Of a DNA stretch of 50,761 bases, positions 33,321-41,613 are shown one piece after another (positions within the stretch are counted from its first letter, which is position 1; each line of letters starts with the position of its first letter). This DNA is from Bradyrhizobium manausense (lineage in GTDB: Bacteria > Pseudomonadota > Alphaproteobacteria > Rhizobiales > Xanthobacteraceae), in NCBI RefSeq assembly GCF_001440035.1, contig NZ_LJYG01000112.1, positions 564,994 to 615,754 of the forward strand, written 5' to 3'. The notes beneath the pieces were generated by a model, which worked only from the letters and a program-made list of their open reading frames with translations, had not been told where the DNA came from and ran no database searches. Both the position numbers and the translations under genes were made by a program.

Positions 33321-34937
33321 TCAGATCTGCCGCTTCTTGAGGTCGCGAAGGTCGAAGAACGCGCCCTCACGCATCAGCTTCGTGACAAAATCCTTCAGGC
33401 CGCCGCGCTGGATTTTCTCGGTTGCCGTCAGCGGCAGGCTATCGACGAAAGCGATCCAGCCCGGCGCCTTGTAATAGGCCATCTGCTCCAGGCTCCAGCG
33501 CACGATCTGTTCGGCGAGCGCACGGTCGGCGCCGCTGTGTTCCGCGATGATCACCGCCGCGACCTCGTCGCCGCGCACCTGATCGGGCGCCGCCGCAACG
33601 GCGGCCTGCCGGATCGCGGGATGGCGGTTGAGCACGGATTCGACCTCGACCGCGGCGATGTTCTCGCCGGAGCGGCGGATCACGTTCTTCTTGCGATCGA
33701 CGAAGTGCAGGTCACCGTCCGCATCGCGCGACACGATATCTCCGGTGTGCAGCCAGCCGCCGGCCCATGCCTCAGCAGTGGCTTCCGGATTCTTCAGATA
33801 TTCGCGGAAGAAGCCGTAACGTGGATCGGCGCCGGCCCGCCGCACCAGGAGCTCGCCGGGGACGTCGTTGGGAGCATCGTTGCCGGCATCATCTACGATC
33901 CGAACCTCCACCTCGGCGGCCGGACGACCAAAGCAGCTGGTGCCAATCTTGCGCGGCTCGACATTGGCGGCGATGACGCCGCCGCTGCCGGTCTCGGTCA
34001 TCGCCCAGGCCTCCAGCAGCGGAAAGCCGAAGCGTTGCTCGAACGGTGCATGCAGCAGCTTGTCGACGCCGGCGCCAAAGCCGAAGCGCACGCTATGCGC
34101 CCGGTCCTGGTCCGATGGCGGTGCGCTCATCAGCATCGAGGGCATGACGCCGAGATAATGCAGGCAGGTGGCGCGGCTGTCGCGCACCGCGGCCCACCAG
34201 GAACGCGGATGAAAGCGATCGAGCATGGTCAGGCAGCCGCCGACCGAGAGCATCGCCATCAGCGACACCGCCATCGCATTCATGTGGAACAGCGGCAGCG
34301 GCGTGATCATGCGCTCGCCATCGTCCCTGATGTCGATCAGCCCGCCGACGTCGCGATACCAGTTGCCGGAGTGCAGGAAATAGGTGTTGGCGAGCACGCA
34401 GCCCTTGGGCTGCCCCGTCGTGCCTGATGTATAGAGCAGCGCACATTCGCTCGAGCCGTCGCCCGCGCTGGCTGGCCGCGCGCCGCCGAAGGGCGCGGGA
34501 ACGTCGTCCTGATCGGTCACGACAGGAATTGGCCGGCCGGCCTGGCGTGCCGCCGCCCCGACCTCTTCGCGTCGCTCGGAGAGGACGAAGGCCGCGTTCA
34601 TCTCGGAATGCGCGATGATGTATTCGAGCTCACTGAGGCGCAGGTCCGGATTGATCGGCACCACGGAGACACCGAGCGCATTGAGCGCGAACCACAGCTC
34701 GATGAAGACGGGCCGGTTCTGCAGCAGCAGCCCGACCCGGTGACCTTCGCCGTAACCGCGCTCTGCAAAGGCCGCGCGCCGGCGTTCGACCCGGTCGAGC
34801 ATGGCGCGGTAGGAGATCTCGCCCGCGGCGATGCCGTAGATCTCGGCGGTCTCCGGCAGCACGTTGAGGAAGCCCGCCTCACCCCGGCGCAGCGCGGTCT
34901 CGCGAAAGCGGTCATAGACTGTGGTCGCAGGGGTCAA
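33321..34937 (-). CDS. AMP-forming acyl/aryl-CoA ligase
   Basis: A 538-residue member of the ANL superfamily. The P-loop-like motif is LLYTSGTTGQPKG, the A5 region is LEAWAMTETGSGGV, the A7 region is GWLHTGDIVSRDADG, and the C-terminal lysine is in TATEKIQRGG. It activates a carboxylic acid to its CoA thioester through an adenylate. Beside ring-hydroxylating dioxygenase genes the substrate may be an aromatic or ring-fission acid, though crotonobetaine-type ligases look similar. No ATG suits; TTG 34937 has GTGAG upstream and starts just after the beta-subunit stop (7 bases between). The frame further upstream runs into that gene. Confidence 0.85.
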   Translation of the reverse strand: MTPATTVYDRFRETALRRGEAGFLNVLPETAEIYGIAAGEISYRAMLDRVERRRAAFAERGYGEGHRVGLLLQNRPVFIELWFALNALGVSVVPINPDLRLSELEYIIAHSEMNAAFVLSERREEVGAAARQAGRPIPVVTDQDDVPAPFGGARPASAGDGSSECALLYTSGTTGQPKGCVLANTYFLHSGNWYRDVGGLIDIRDDGERMITPLPLFHMNAMAVSLMAMLSVGGCLTMLDRFHPRSWWAAVRDSRATCLHYLGVMPSMLMSAPPSDQDRAHSVRFGFGAGVDKLLHAPFEQRFGFPLLEAWAMTETGSGGVIAANVEPRKIGTSCFGRPAAEVEVRIVDDAGNDAPNDVPGELLVRRAGADPRYGFFREYLKNPEATAEAWAGGWLHTGDIVSRDADGDLHFVDRKKNVIRRSGENIAAVEVESVLNRHPAIRQAAVAAAPDQVRGDEVAAVIIAEHSGADRALAEQIVRWSLEQMAYYKAPGWIAFVDSLPLTATEKIQRGGLKDFVTKLMREGAFFDLRDLKKRQI

Positions 34938-34944
34938 AGCAGTC

Positions 34945-35421
34945 TCACATGAAAAGCTGGATATTGCCGAACGGCGCATCGAAATTGACGAGATCGATCC
35001 GCTTGAGCTTGATCTTCAGGGCATCGCCGACCTCTACGAGATCGTGCGAGGCCCATCCCGAATAACGCTCCAGCGTATCACCGCGGGTCTCGGTGTAGAT
35101 GTAGGACGTCCGCGCCTTGAACACGCCGGCTCCAGGATCGCACGCCACGATGCTGGGCGCCTGGAGCAGATGATGACAGCGGCTCTTCGGCTTCTGGCTG
35201 AAGGTGCGCTCGCCGGCCAGCCGCTCGACGCGAACCTTCAGCAGCAGCAGGTCCTCGTACATCAATGACGGCTGCAGCACCGGATCCTGCTGCTGCCATT
35301 CCAGCGGCATCCAGTAGCGCCCCTCGGGATGAAACAGTTCGAGCCAGGCCTGCCACTGCATGGTGTCGAGCAGCTCGGCCTCGCGGTAGATGAAGTCAGT
35401 GATATCCTTCTCGCTGATCAT
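34945..35421 (-). CDS. Aromatic-ring-hydroxylating dioxygenase beta subunit
   Basis: A 158-residue NTF2-like protein, the small subunit of Rieske oxygenases: ITDFIYREAELLDTMQWQAW and FHPEGRYWMPLEWQ near the N-terminus and RTSYIYTETRGDTLERYSGW later are typical. It has no cofactor and supports the alpha subunit in an alpha3beta3 hexamer. Its ATG overlaps the alpha stop as ATGA, so the two subunits are made in step. The CoA-ligase gene begins eight bases after its stop. Confidence 0.88.
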   Translation of the reverse strand: MISEKDITDFIYREAELLDTMQWQAWLELFHPEGRYWMPLEWQQQDPVLQPSLMYEDLLLLKVRVERLAGERTFSQKPKSRCHHLLQAPSIVACDPGAGVFKARTSYIYTETRGDTLERYSGWASHDLVEVGDALKIKLKRIDLVNFDAPFGNIQLFM

Positions 35422-36770
35422 TCCGCGGCCTCGATGCGCTTGTCCATGTCCTTGTCCATGTCCATGGTCATGAATTTCGCCCAGGCATGGAACTGGTTTC
35501 GCATCTGCCGCTCCGACGTGCCGTTGATGACGGCCGTGACATCAGGCTCCTCATGATCGTCGTAGAGCCGCCGCAGATTGACCCATTGATTGCCGTTCGA
35601 CTTCAGCCCTTCCTGCGCCCGCTCGTACATTTCGAGATCGTCGTGGCCGACGATCGAAGTGGGCGCGTTGATGAAGCGGTTGTACATCAGGGCCCGCTCG
35701 TAGAGCTTGTCGGGCGCGCCGACCAGGCGATAGACCCAGCTCTCGACCAGCGTCTTGTCGACCGCTATGGGGATGAAGTTGCGCAGGATCTGCACCGCGC
35801 CCTTGACCATGATGTTCGGGAAATAGACGGTGTTGTGTCTGACCTCGCCGAGGATCTCGTGCGCCCGCTGCTCGCCATAGGCCGCAACCATCTGGTCGAG
35901 ATAGCCGGGGACATCCTGATAGTTCGAATGGATGGAGTTGGCGACGCCGGTGTGACCGTGGCCGTTCGGCCAGATCCTGATGCCGCTCTGCTCGTAGAAC
36001 TCGTACGGGCTCATGAAGGGCCCGTAGAGCTGCACCGCCATCGGCGTCTCCGTGGCATCCCCCTGCTCGCGCTTCCAGACCTTGACCGCGGTGCCGGCCG
36101 AGCTCTCATGCGCCACCATGGGATGGCAGGTGTCGGTCTGGTTCTCGACCAGCATCTTCCAGTTGCAGCTGTGCATGTAGCGGATCGGCGTCGCCTGGAC
36201 TGCGAGCTTTCCCTCCGGCGAGCGGTCGACCATGTTGTCGATGGTCGAGAGGCTCTCGCCGAAATAATCCTCGAACGACACGCCATTATCGCTGAGGCGG
36301 GCAAAGATGAAATCGCGGTAGATGACGACGTTTTTGACCTTCGACAGCCCCGCATTGGCCTGGGTGTCGCCGAAGCCGGTGCCCTCGTAGCCCTTCTTCA
36401 AGGGAATCGCGAGCAGCGAGCCATCGGTCTTGAAGGACCAGGCATGATAGGGACAGCGAAAGAATTTTCCGGTGTTGCCGCAGGGCTCAGAGGCGATCTT
36501 CACGCCTTTGTGGGGACAGCGATTGTAGAAGACGTGGATGGAGCCGTCGCTGTGGCGGCTGGCCATGACCGGCTGCCGGCCGATGGTGGCAGTGATGAAA
36601 TCGCCGGATTTGGCCAGCTGGCTGGCATGGCCGACATAGATCCAGCTGTTCGGAAACAGGTGCTCCATCTCGAGCTCGAAGATTTCAGGGTCGACATAGA
36701 CGTCGCGGTGCACCTCGGCCTCGCGCACCAGCGCGGCAATCGCTTGGGCATTCCTTCCGTATTTCGTCAT
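35418..36770 (-). CDS. Aromatic-ring-hydroxylating dioxygenase alpha subunit (Rieske)
   Basis: A 450-residue oxygenase large subunit. The Rieske [2Fe-2S] site is CPHKG followed by CPYHAW; the mononuclear iron site is NQTDTCHPMVAHES, giving the two histidines, with the third ligand Asp further on. It adds O2 or one oxygen to an aromatic ring using electrons from the reductase encoded upstream. Family members act on benzoate, salicylate, anthranilate and others, and the substrate is not readable. ATG 36770 has GGGGAG four to nine bases upstream. The C-terminus ends in a DMDK repeat from a 12-base tandem duplication (35439-35462), which is unusual. Confidence 0.9.
   Translation of the reverse strand: MTKYGRNAQAIAALVREAEVHRDVYVDPEIFELEMEHLFPNSWIYVGHASQLAKSGDFITATIGRQPVMASRHSDGSIHVFYNRCPHKGVKIASEPCGNTGKFFRCPYHAWSFKTDGSLLAIPLKKGYEGTGFGDTQANAGLSKVKNVVIYRDFIFARLSDNGVSFEDYFGESLSTIDNMVDRSPEGKLAVQATPIRYMHSCNWKMLVENQTDTCHPMVAHESSAGTAVKVWKREQGDATETPMAVQLYGPFMSPYEFYEQSGIRIWPNGHGHTGVANSIHSNYQDVPGYLDQMVAAYGEQRAHEILGEVRHNTVYFPNIMVKGAVQILRNFIPIAVDKTLVESWVYRLVGAPDKLYERALMYNRFINAPTSIVGHDDLEMYERAQEGLKSNGNQWVNLRRLYDDHEEPDVTAVINGTSERQMRNQFHAWAKFMTMDMDKDMDKRIEAAE
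35439..35462 (-). repeat. 12-base tandem duplication in the alpha-subunit gene
   Basis: CTTGTCCATGTC occurs twice in a row on the plus strand. On the coding strand it gives two DMDK units at the extreme C-terminus of the dioxygenase alpha subunit. It is in frame and outside the catalytic domain. Confidence 0.9.
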
Positions 36771-36778
36771 GGCTCCCC

Positions 36779-37729
36779 TCACAAATCCAGCACCAGACGT
36801 TCGGACTTGGCGCGCGACACACAGATCTGCATGACCTTGTTGGACGCCCTCTCCTCGTCGCTGAGAATGACGTCGCGGTGATCGGGCACGCCATCGATCA
36901 CGCCGCATTGGCAGATGCCGCAATCGCCGCGCTGGCAGTCGTAGAGAACCTCTAACCCGGCCGCCTCCAGCGCCTGGATGATGCTCTGCCCCACCGCGAC
37001 GCCGACGACCTGCCCGGTCGATTTGATCTCGACCTCGAACGGGCGGTCCGGCGAGGACAGCTGCTCGGCTTTGAACAGCTCGTAATGGATGCGGTCGGCT
37101 GATACGCCGGCGGCGAGCGCGCCGGCCTTGACCGCCTCGATCATGCCTGAGGGACCGCAGACATAGATGTGCGCGTTTGCACCTGAAGCGCCGAGCGCTG
37201 CTGCAATGTCGAGGCGGGTCTCATCGCTGTCGTAGTGAACGGACAGATTCCTGGCGCAGATCTCCTGCAATTGCGGCAGGAACGCCAGCAGTCCTTGCTT
37301 GCGGCCGGCATAATGCAGGCGATACGGACTTCCTCGCGCCGCCAGCTCCGCCGCCATCGACAGTACAGGCGTGATGCCGATGCCGCCGGCAAACAGCAGC
37401 GCCGGCGCGCTGCCCTCGTGCAGGCGAAAATTGTTGACCGGCGCGCTCGCCTTCACGACATCGCCGACCTTCAGCGCATGCATGAATTGCGAGCCGCCGC
37501 TCGAGGCCTCTTCGCGCAGGACACCGAGCGCCAGCGCATCCCCGGGCAGGCCCGGCAACGCCATCAGCGAATACGGCCGGTCCCTTCCATCGGGGAGCGC
37601 CACGCGGAGATGCGCGCCGGCCTGCCAGCGCGGCACGGCCCCGTCCTCCACGCCAAACACAAGGCTCCGTATGAACGGCGTCTCCGCGGCATACGACCTG
37701 ACCTTGAGCTTGAGCGGATGCGCGTCCAT
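36779..37729 (-). CDS. Oxygenase reductase with C-terminal ferredoxin (phthalate dioxygenase reductase family)
   Basis: A 316-residue reductase: a flavin domain with RPYSLMALPG, an NAD domain with GGIGITPVLSM and CGPSGMI, and a C-terminal plant-type [2Fe-2S] domain (YDCQRGDCGICQC, with the fourth Cys in MQICVS). This order, with ferredoxin last, is the phthalate dioxygenase reductase/VanB family, which passes electrons from NADH straight to a Rieske oxygenase without a separate ferredoxin. It is the first gene of the operon, eight bases before the alpha subunit. The ribosome site at ATG 37729 is weak. A clear promoter with operator lies upstream. Confidence 0.9.
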   Translation of the reverse strand: MDAHPLKLKVRSYAAETPFIRSLVFGVEDGAVPRWQAGAHLRVALPDGRDRPYSLMALPGLPGDALALGVLREEASSGGSQFMHALKVGDVVKASAPVNNFRLHEGSAPALLFAGGIGITPVLSMAAELAARGSPYRLHYAGRKQGLLAFLPQLQEICARNLSVHYDSDETRLDIAAALGASGANAHIYVCGPSGMIEAVKAGALAAGVSADRIHYELFKAEQLSSPDRPFEVEIKSTGQVVGVAVGQSIIQALEAAGLEVLYDCQRGDCGICQCGVIDGVPDHRDVILSDEERASNKVMQICVSRAKSERLVLDL

Positions 37730-37747
37730 TCAGGCGGCCCGTGAATT

Positions 37748-37791
37748 ATATGAATTTGCATATTTTTAGACATGTAATAATTGCCTGTCAA
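37748..37791 (-). promoter_or_regulatory. Promoter and operator of the dioxygenase operon
   Basis: On the minus strand -35 TTGACA (37786-37791), 17-base spacer, -10 TAAAAA (37763-37768). The palindrome ATATG-N6-CATAT (37748-37763) covers the start point, and ACATGT (37770-37775) lies in the spacer. The arrangement mirrors 22788-22824: TTGAC, then ACATGT, then TATGC and CATAT arms. Confidence 0.65.
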
Positions 37792-37894
37792 TCGTCCGCG
37801 CGGGCCAGGCCCGGCGGGGCGCACATCGCGCCTCTAACTATTTGGGAAGATGTAGCTCTTGGTGTGTTGCGGGCGTGCCGGCCTGAATCGCCCC

Positions 37895-37915
37895 GGACGA
37901 TGCGAAGCATCGTCC
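37895..37915. terminator. Perfect hairpin after the LacI gene
   Basis: A 9-base perfect stem (GGACGATGC with GCATCGTCC) around a GAA loop. It lies 28 bases after the LacI stop and about 165 bases upstream of the dioxygenase operon's reductase gene. No T-run follows in either direction. It may end the importer operon or be one copy of a dispersed palindrome. Confidence 0.5.
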
Positions 37916-37943
37916 CGAGCGCTCCGCCGACATCATCAGGCCG

Positions 37944-38993
37944 TTACGGCAGATTGTCGCGCAGGAAGATGTCGATGCGGATGCGCTCCTGATCGGGGCT
38001 GATTGGCTCTTCCATGCAATGCGCCAGCAGCACCCGTGCGGCGGAGCGCGCCTCGTGGCCGGGATCCTGGTTGATGATCGCATCGAGCGTGCCGCGCACC
38101 AGGAAGCGCCGCGTATGCTGGGTCAGCTCATGGGTGATCCAGACCACGTCGCGCGCGCGGCCGGAGGCCTCGAGTGCCTCGGCAATGCCGCGATTGCCGG
38201 CGCCGCAGCAATAGATGCCGCGCAGGTCCGCATGGCGTTTGAGCAGCGCGGTGGTCAGCTCCCGCGTCCGCTCGCTGTCGTCGCGGCCCTCGATGACAGG
38301 CAATGTCGCCAGATTCGGATACTCGCTGGACAAGATCTGGTGGAAGCCGAACTGTCGCTCGCTGTGATCGCGCAGCGACAACGATCCCGCGATGACCGCA
38401 ACCTTGCCGTCGCGAGCGGCGAGAAAGCGCCCCATCAGCGTTGCCGCGGTCCGTCCCGCGGCCGGATTGTCGATACCGACATAGTGCAGACGGCGCGAGC
38501 TCGGCGCGTCCGACACAAGGGTCACCACGACGACCCCGCGCGCGGTGAGCCCGTCGATCGCGTCGCGGACCTTCGGATGGTCGAGCGCAACCACGGCGAC
38601 CCCCTGATAGACCGGCGACAAATCTTCCAGCGCGCCGGCGAGAACTTCCGGATCGAACACGTCGACGTGGCGGATGTCGATGAAGCCGCGCTGGCCCGCG
38701 AGCCAGCCGGCGGTACGCTGGACCTGCTCGGACAGATTGGTCATGAAGCTGTTGCTGCCGGTCGGCAGCACGAAGGCGAAACGAAACGACTGCCCGCGGG
38801 CGAGACGCGCAGCGGCGACGTCGGCACGATAGCCGAGCTTTGCCACCGCTGCCTCGACACGCGCGACAGTCTTGGCGCGCACGCCCTCGCGCCGGTTGAC
38901 GACGCGATCGACGGTGGCGAGCGAAACCCCCGCCGCGCGCGCAACATCCTCGAGCGTGGCGCGAACCATGGGCTGGGTCGCGCTCTCAGTCAT
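37944..38993 (-). CDS. LacI-family transcriptional regulator of the CUT1 importer operon
   Basis: A 349-residue LacI protein with helix-turn-helix ATLEDVARAAGVSLATVDRV followed by VNRREGVRAKT, then an effector domain (FRFAFVLPTGSNSFMTNLSE, YVGIDNPAAGRTAATLMGRF). The sequence TVDRVVN instead of TVSRVLN places it in the LacI subgroup whose effector part resembles CUT2 binding proteins. ATG 38993 overlaps the ThuA stop as ATGA, so it is the last gene of the importer operon and probably autoregulated. The sugar ligand is unknown. Sinorhizobium thuR is a LacI regulator of a similar trehalose system, which makes a disaccharide ligand possible. Confidence 0.88.
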   Translation of the reverse strand: MTESATQPMVRATLEDVARAAGVSLATVDRVVNRREGVRAKTVARVEAAVAKLGYRADVAAARLARGQSFRFAFVLPTGSNSFMTNLSEQVQRTAGWLAGQRGFIDIRHVDVFDPEVLAGALEDLSPVYQGVAVVALDHPKVRDAIDGLTARGVVVVTLVSDAPSSRRLHYVGIDNPAAGRTAATLMGRFLAARDGKVAVIAGSLSLRDHSERQFGFHQILSSEYPNLATLPVIEGRDDSERTRELTTALLKRHADLRGIYCCGAGNRGIAEALEASGRARDVVWITHELTQHTRRFLVRGTLDAIINQDPGHEARSAARVLLAHCMEEPISPDQERIRIDIFLRDNLP

Positions 38994-39634
38994 TCGCGCG
39001 CCGCCCACAGCATGCCGCGGGTCATCAATGTCCGGATCTCCGGTACGTCGAGCTCATAGGCGCGATGACCGAGCGAGGAATAGAACACCCTGCCCGCGCC
39101 ATATTGCTTCTTCCACACCACCGGCATCACCACGCCGTCGATCCAGGGCGCGTGCTCGCCGGTAAAGGTCGTCGTCGCCAGCACCTCGATAGCGGGATCG
39201 ACATGCATGTAATACTGCTCGGAACGATGCTCAAAACTCTTCAGGCCCTTCATGATGGGATCGTCGGGCTTGGTCACGTCGACCTTGTAGTCGATGATGT
39301 TGCCGGGATGCGCGACCCATTGCCCGCCGCACATGAACTGGTAGTCCACAGAATCGCGGAAGGCATCGCACATACCGCCATGATGACCGGCGAGCCCGAC
39401 GCCGCTGCGCACGGCCGCGCAGAGATTGAGCGCGTCCGCCTTCTCGATCTTCGACATGGTGTAGATCGGGATGATCAGCGAGAGATCGTGGATCTTGGGA
39501 TCGCCGAACGCCTCGGTCGTGGTCTCGATCCGGACTTCGAAGCCTTCCGCCTTCAACCAGCCGCGGATCATCGAGGCACAGAGATCGGGATCGTGTCCCG
39601 GCCAGCCGCCCCATACAATCAATGCCTTGCGCAT
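38990..39634 (-). CDS. ThuA-domain (trehalose-utilisation-type) protein
   Basis: A 214-residue protein with the ThuA glutamine-amidotransferase-like fold: KALIVWGGWPGHDPDLCASM, GVGLAGHHGGMCDAF, then MHVDPAIEVLATTTF and GRVFYSSLGHRAYE. In Sinorhizobium ThuA works with the Gfo/Idh protein ThuB in trehalose or related disaccharide use, through keto-sugar intermediates. Here it likewise follows a Gfo/Idh gene by 10 bases. ATG 39634 has GAGG eight bases upstream; ATG 39640 is too close to that site. No classic amidotransferase Cys-His-Glu triad is evident, which is normal for the family. Confidence 0.8.
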   Translation of the reverse strand: MRKALIVWGGWPGHDPDLCASMIRGWLKAEGFEVRIETTTEAFGDPKIHDLSLIIPIYTMSKIEKADALNLCAAVRSGVGLAGHHGGMCDAFRDSVDYQFMCGGQWVAHPGNIIDYKVDVTKPDDPIMKGLKSFEHRSEQYYMHVDPAIEVLATTTFTGEHAPWIDGVVMPVVWKKQYGAGRVFYSSLGHRAYELDVPEIRTLMTRGMLWAARE

Positions 39635-39644
39635 GCTCATGTCC

Positions 39645-40742
39645 TCAGTCGATCTGTCCGGTTTCACATCCGGCCGGCAGCATCGCCGGCCGCTCGACGC
39701 GGTTTTCGATCTTGACGCGCCGCCCTTCGTCCGCCGAGGTCTGGAACGCCTCCATCACTTCCAGCACATGGAAGGCGAGCGCGCCGCTGGCGCGGTGCGG
39801 CCGGTTGTTCAGGATCGCGGACGCCATGTCGGCGACGCCGATCGAGCGGAACTCGCCTTCGACATGACCATGCGTCAGCGGCATCGTCTCGAATTCGCCG
39901 CCGGTCTTGGCGACCTGCACTTCGCCGCCGAAGCGGTTCGGGTCCGGCACCAGCATGCTGCCCTTGTCGCCATAGATCTCGATCGGCGCGTGGCGGTGCT
40001 TAGGCACATCGAAGCTCATCGTGATCGAGACGACGGCCCCGCTTTCGAATTCGAGTGTGCCCGCGACGTGGGTCGCCACCTCGACCGGGATGAAGCTGCC
40101 GTTCATCGGCTGGCTGGTGACGAGGCGCTCGGATCTCGAGCGCGCGGTCGAGCCCATCACACTGGCAACGGGCCCCAGCAGTTGCACGAGATCGGTGATG
40201 TAATACGGGCCCATGTCCAACATCGGCCCGCCGCCCCGCAAATAGTAAAATCCCGGAGCCGGATGCCAGCGCTCATGGCCGGGGCAGCCGAAGAAGGCGC
40301 TGCCCGCCACAGGCGTGCCGATCGCGCCGTCATCGATCAGCTTGCGCGCGGTCTGGTGCCCGCCGCCGAGGAACGTGTCGGGTGCGCAGCCGACACGAAG
40401 GTTCTTCTGCGCGGCGAGATCCATCACCTTGCGGGCTTCCGCAACGTTGATGCCGAGCGGCTTCTCGGAATGGACGTGCTTGCCCGCGTTCAGCACCGCG
40501 AGGCTGACATCGGTGTGGGCGAGCGGGACGGTGAGATTGACGACGATCTCGACGTCGTCGCGCTTGAGCAGCTGGTCGACCCGCATCGCCGGCAAGTTGA
40601 AGGCGGCGCCCTGGCGCTCGGCGACATCGCTGCGCATGTCGGCGAGTGCCCTCACCTCCATGACTGGAAAGCGCTGCGCTGCCTTGAGGTAAGCAGTGCT
40701 GATGACACCGCAGCCGATGATTCCGACGCCGACTTTTCTCAT
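39645..40742 (-). CDS. Gfo/Idh/MocA-family sugar dehydrogenase
   Basis: A 365-residue NAD(P)-dependent oxidoreductase: VGIIGCGVISTAYLKAA at the N-terminus, HSEKPLGINVAEA with the EKP catalytic Lys, and the C-terminal beta-sheet domain with GGGPMLDMGPYYITDLVQLL. It oxidises a sugar or polyol hydroxyl. ATG 40742 has GGAG eight bases upstream. It lies between the permease gene (22-base gap) and the ThuA gene, so it presumably acts on the imported substrate; with ThuA it resembles the thuAB pair. It is distinct from the inositol dehydrogenase at 47911-48912. Confidence 0.88.
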   Translation of the reverse strand: MRKVGVGIIGCGVISTAYLKAAQRFPVMEVRALADMRSDVAERQGAAFNLPAMRVDQLLKRDDVEIVVNLTVPLAHTDVSLAVLNAGKHVHSEKPLGINVAEARKVMDLAAQKNLRVGCAPDTFLGGGHQTARKLIDDGAIGTPVAGSAFFGCPGHERWHPAPGFYYLRGGGPMLDMGPYYITDLVQLLGPVASVMGSTARSRSERLVTSQPMNGSFIPVEVATHVAGTLEFESGAVVSITMSFDVPKHRHAPIEIYGDKGSMLVPDPNRFGGEVQVAKTGGEFETMPLTHGHVEGEFRSIGVADMASAILNNRPHRASGALAFHVLEVMEAFQTSADEGRRVKIENRVERPAMLPAGCETGQID

Positions 40743-40764
40743 TGTTGTCTCCGTGAAGTCTTGC

Positions 40765-41613
40765 TTATCCCTTGACCGCGCCCGCCGTGAGGCCGGCAAC
40801 GATGTGCTTTTGCGCCAGCAGGAACAGAATGATCGTCGGCAGGATGGTGAGCGTGATGAAGGCGAGGATCAGGTGCCACTCGGACGAATATTCGCCCTGG
40901 TAAACCATGATGCCGAGCGGCCAGGGATAGAGCGCATCGGTGTTGAGCATCACCAGCGGCAGCAGATAGGCGTTCCAGCTGTTGACGAAGGTGATGGTGC
41001 CGACAGTGGCCAGGATCGGCCGCGACAACGGCAGCGTCACATAACGAAAGAACTTGACGTAGCTGCAGCCGTCGACCAGCGCGGCCTCCAGCAGCTCATA
41101 GGGAATGTCCTTGAAGAAGCGGCGCAGCAGCAGCACGCTCATGGCGAGGCTGAAGGCCACTTGCGGCAGCGCCACGCCGAAATAGGTATCGAGCAGGCCG
41201 AGATCGCGCACCTTGATGAACAGCGGCAGCACCGCGGTCGCCGCCGGAAACAACAGGCCGAGCGTCAAATAGCTCAGCAGCATCGACGAGCCGAAGAACC
41301 TGACATGGGCAAAGGTGAAAGCCGCCATCGAGGCGACGATCAGGGTCAATGTCACGGTGAGGGTCGAGATGATCAGCGAATTGCGCAGGAGCTGCCAGTA
41401 GCGGGCAGAGAACAGGATATCCGCATAGTTCTGCCACTCCCAATGCTGTGGCAGGCCGAACGGATTGATGCGCAATTCGCCGAGCGATTTGAAGCCGCCG
41501 AGCACGGTTGCGAGCAGCGGCACCAGCACGAAGATGGCAACGATGCCGAGAAATGCCGCCTTGAACAGCATTGCGGGGTCGAACGGCGCGCGGGCGGTCT
41601 CGGCATTATTCAT
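40765..41613 (-). CDS. Sugar ABC transporter permease (CUT1 / MalG type)
   Basis: A 282-residue membrane protein with six predicted helices and the EAA loop LLEAALVDGCSYVKFFRYVT followed by LPLSRP, which docks the ATPase. The length and C-terminal VAGLTAGAVKG are typical of MalG-like CUT1 permeases. ATG 41613 overlaps the MalF-like stop by eight bases. It pairs with that permease to form the channel. No ATPase gene follows, although CUT1 systems need a MalK-type ATPase at this loop. Confidence 0.92.
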   Translation of the reverse strand: MNNAETARAPFDPAMLFKAAFLGIVAIFVLVPLLATVLGGFKSLGELRINPFGLPQHWEWQNYADILFSARYWQLLRNSLIISTLTVTLTLIVASMAAFTFAHVRFFGSSMLLSYLTLGLLFPAATAVLPLFIKVRDLGLLDTYFGVALPQVAFSLAMSVLLLRRFFKDIPYELLEAALVDGCSYVKFFRYVTLPLSRPILATVGTITFVNSWNAYLLPLVMLNTDALYPWPLGIMVYQGEYSSEWHLILAFITLTILPTIILFLLAQKHIVAGLTAGAVKG

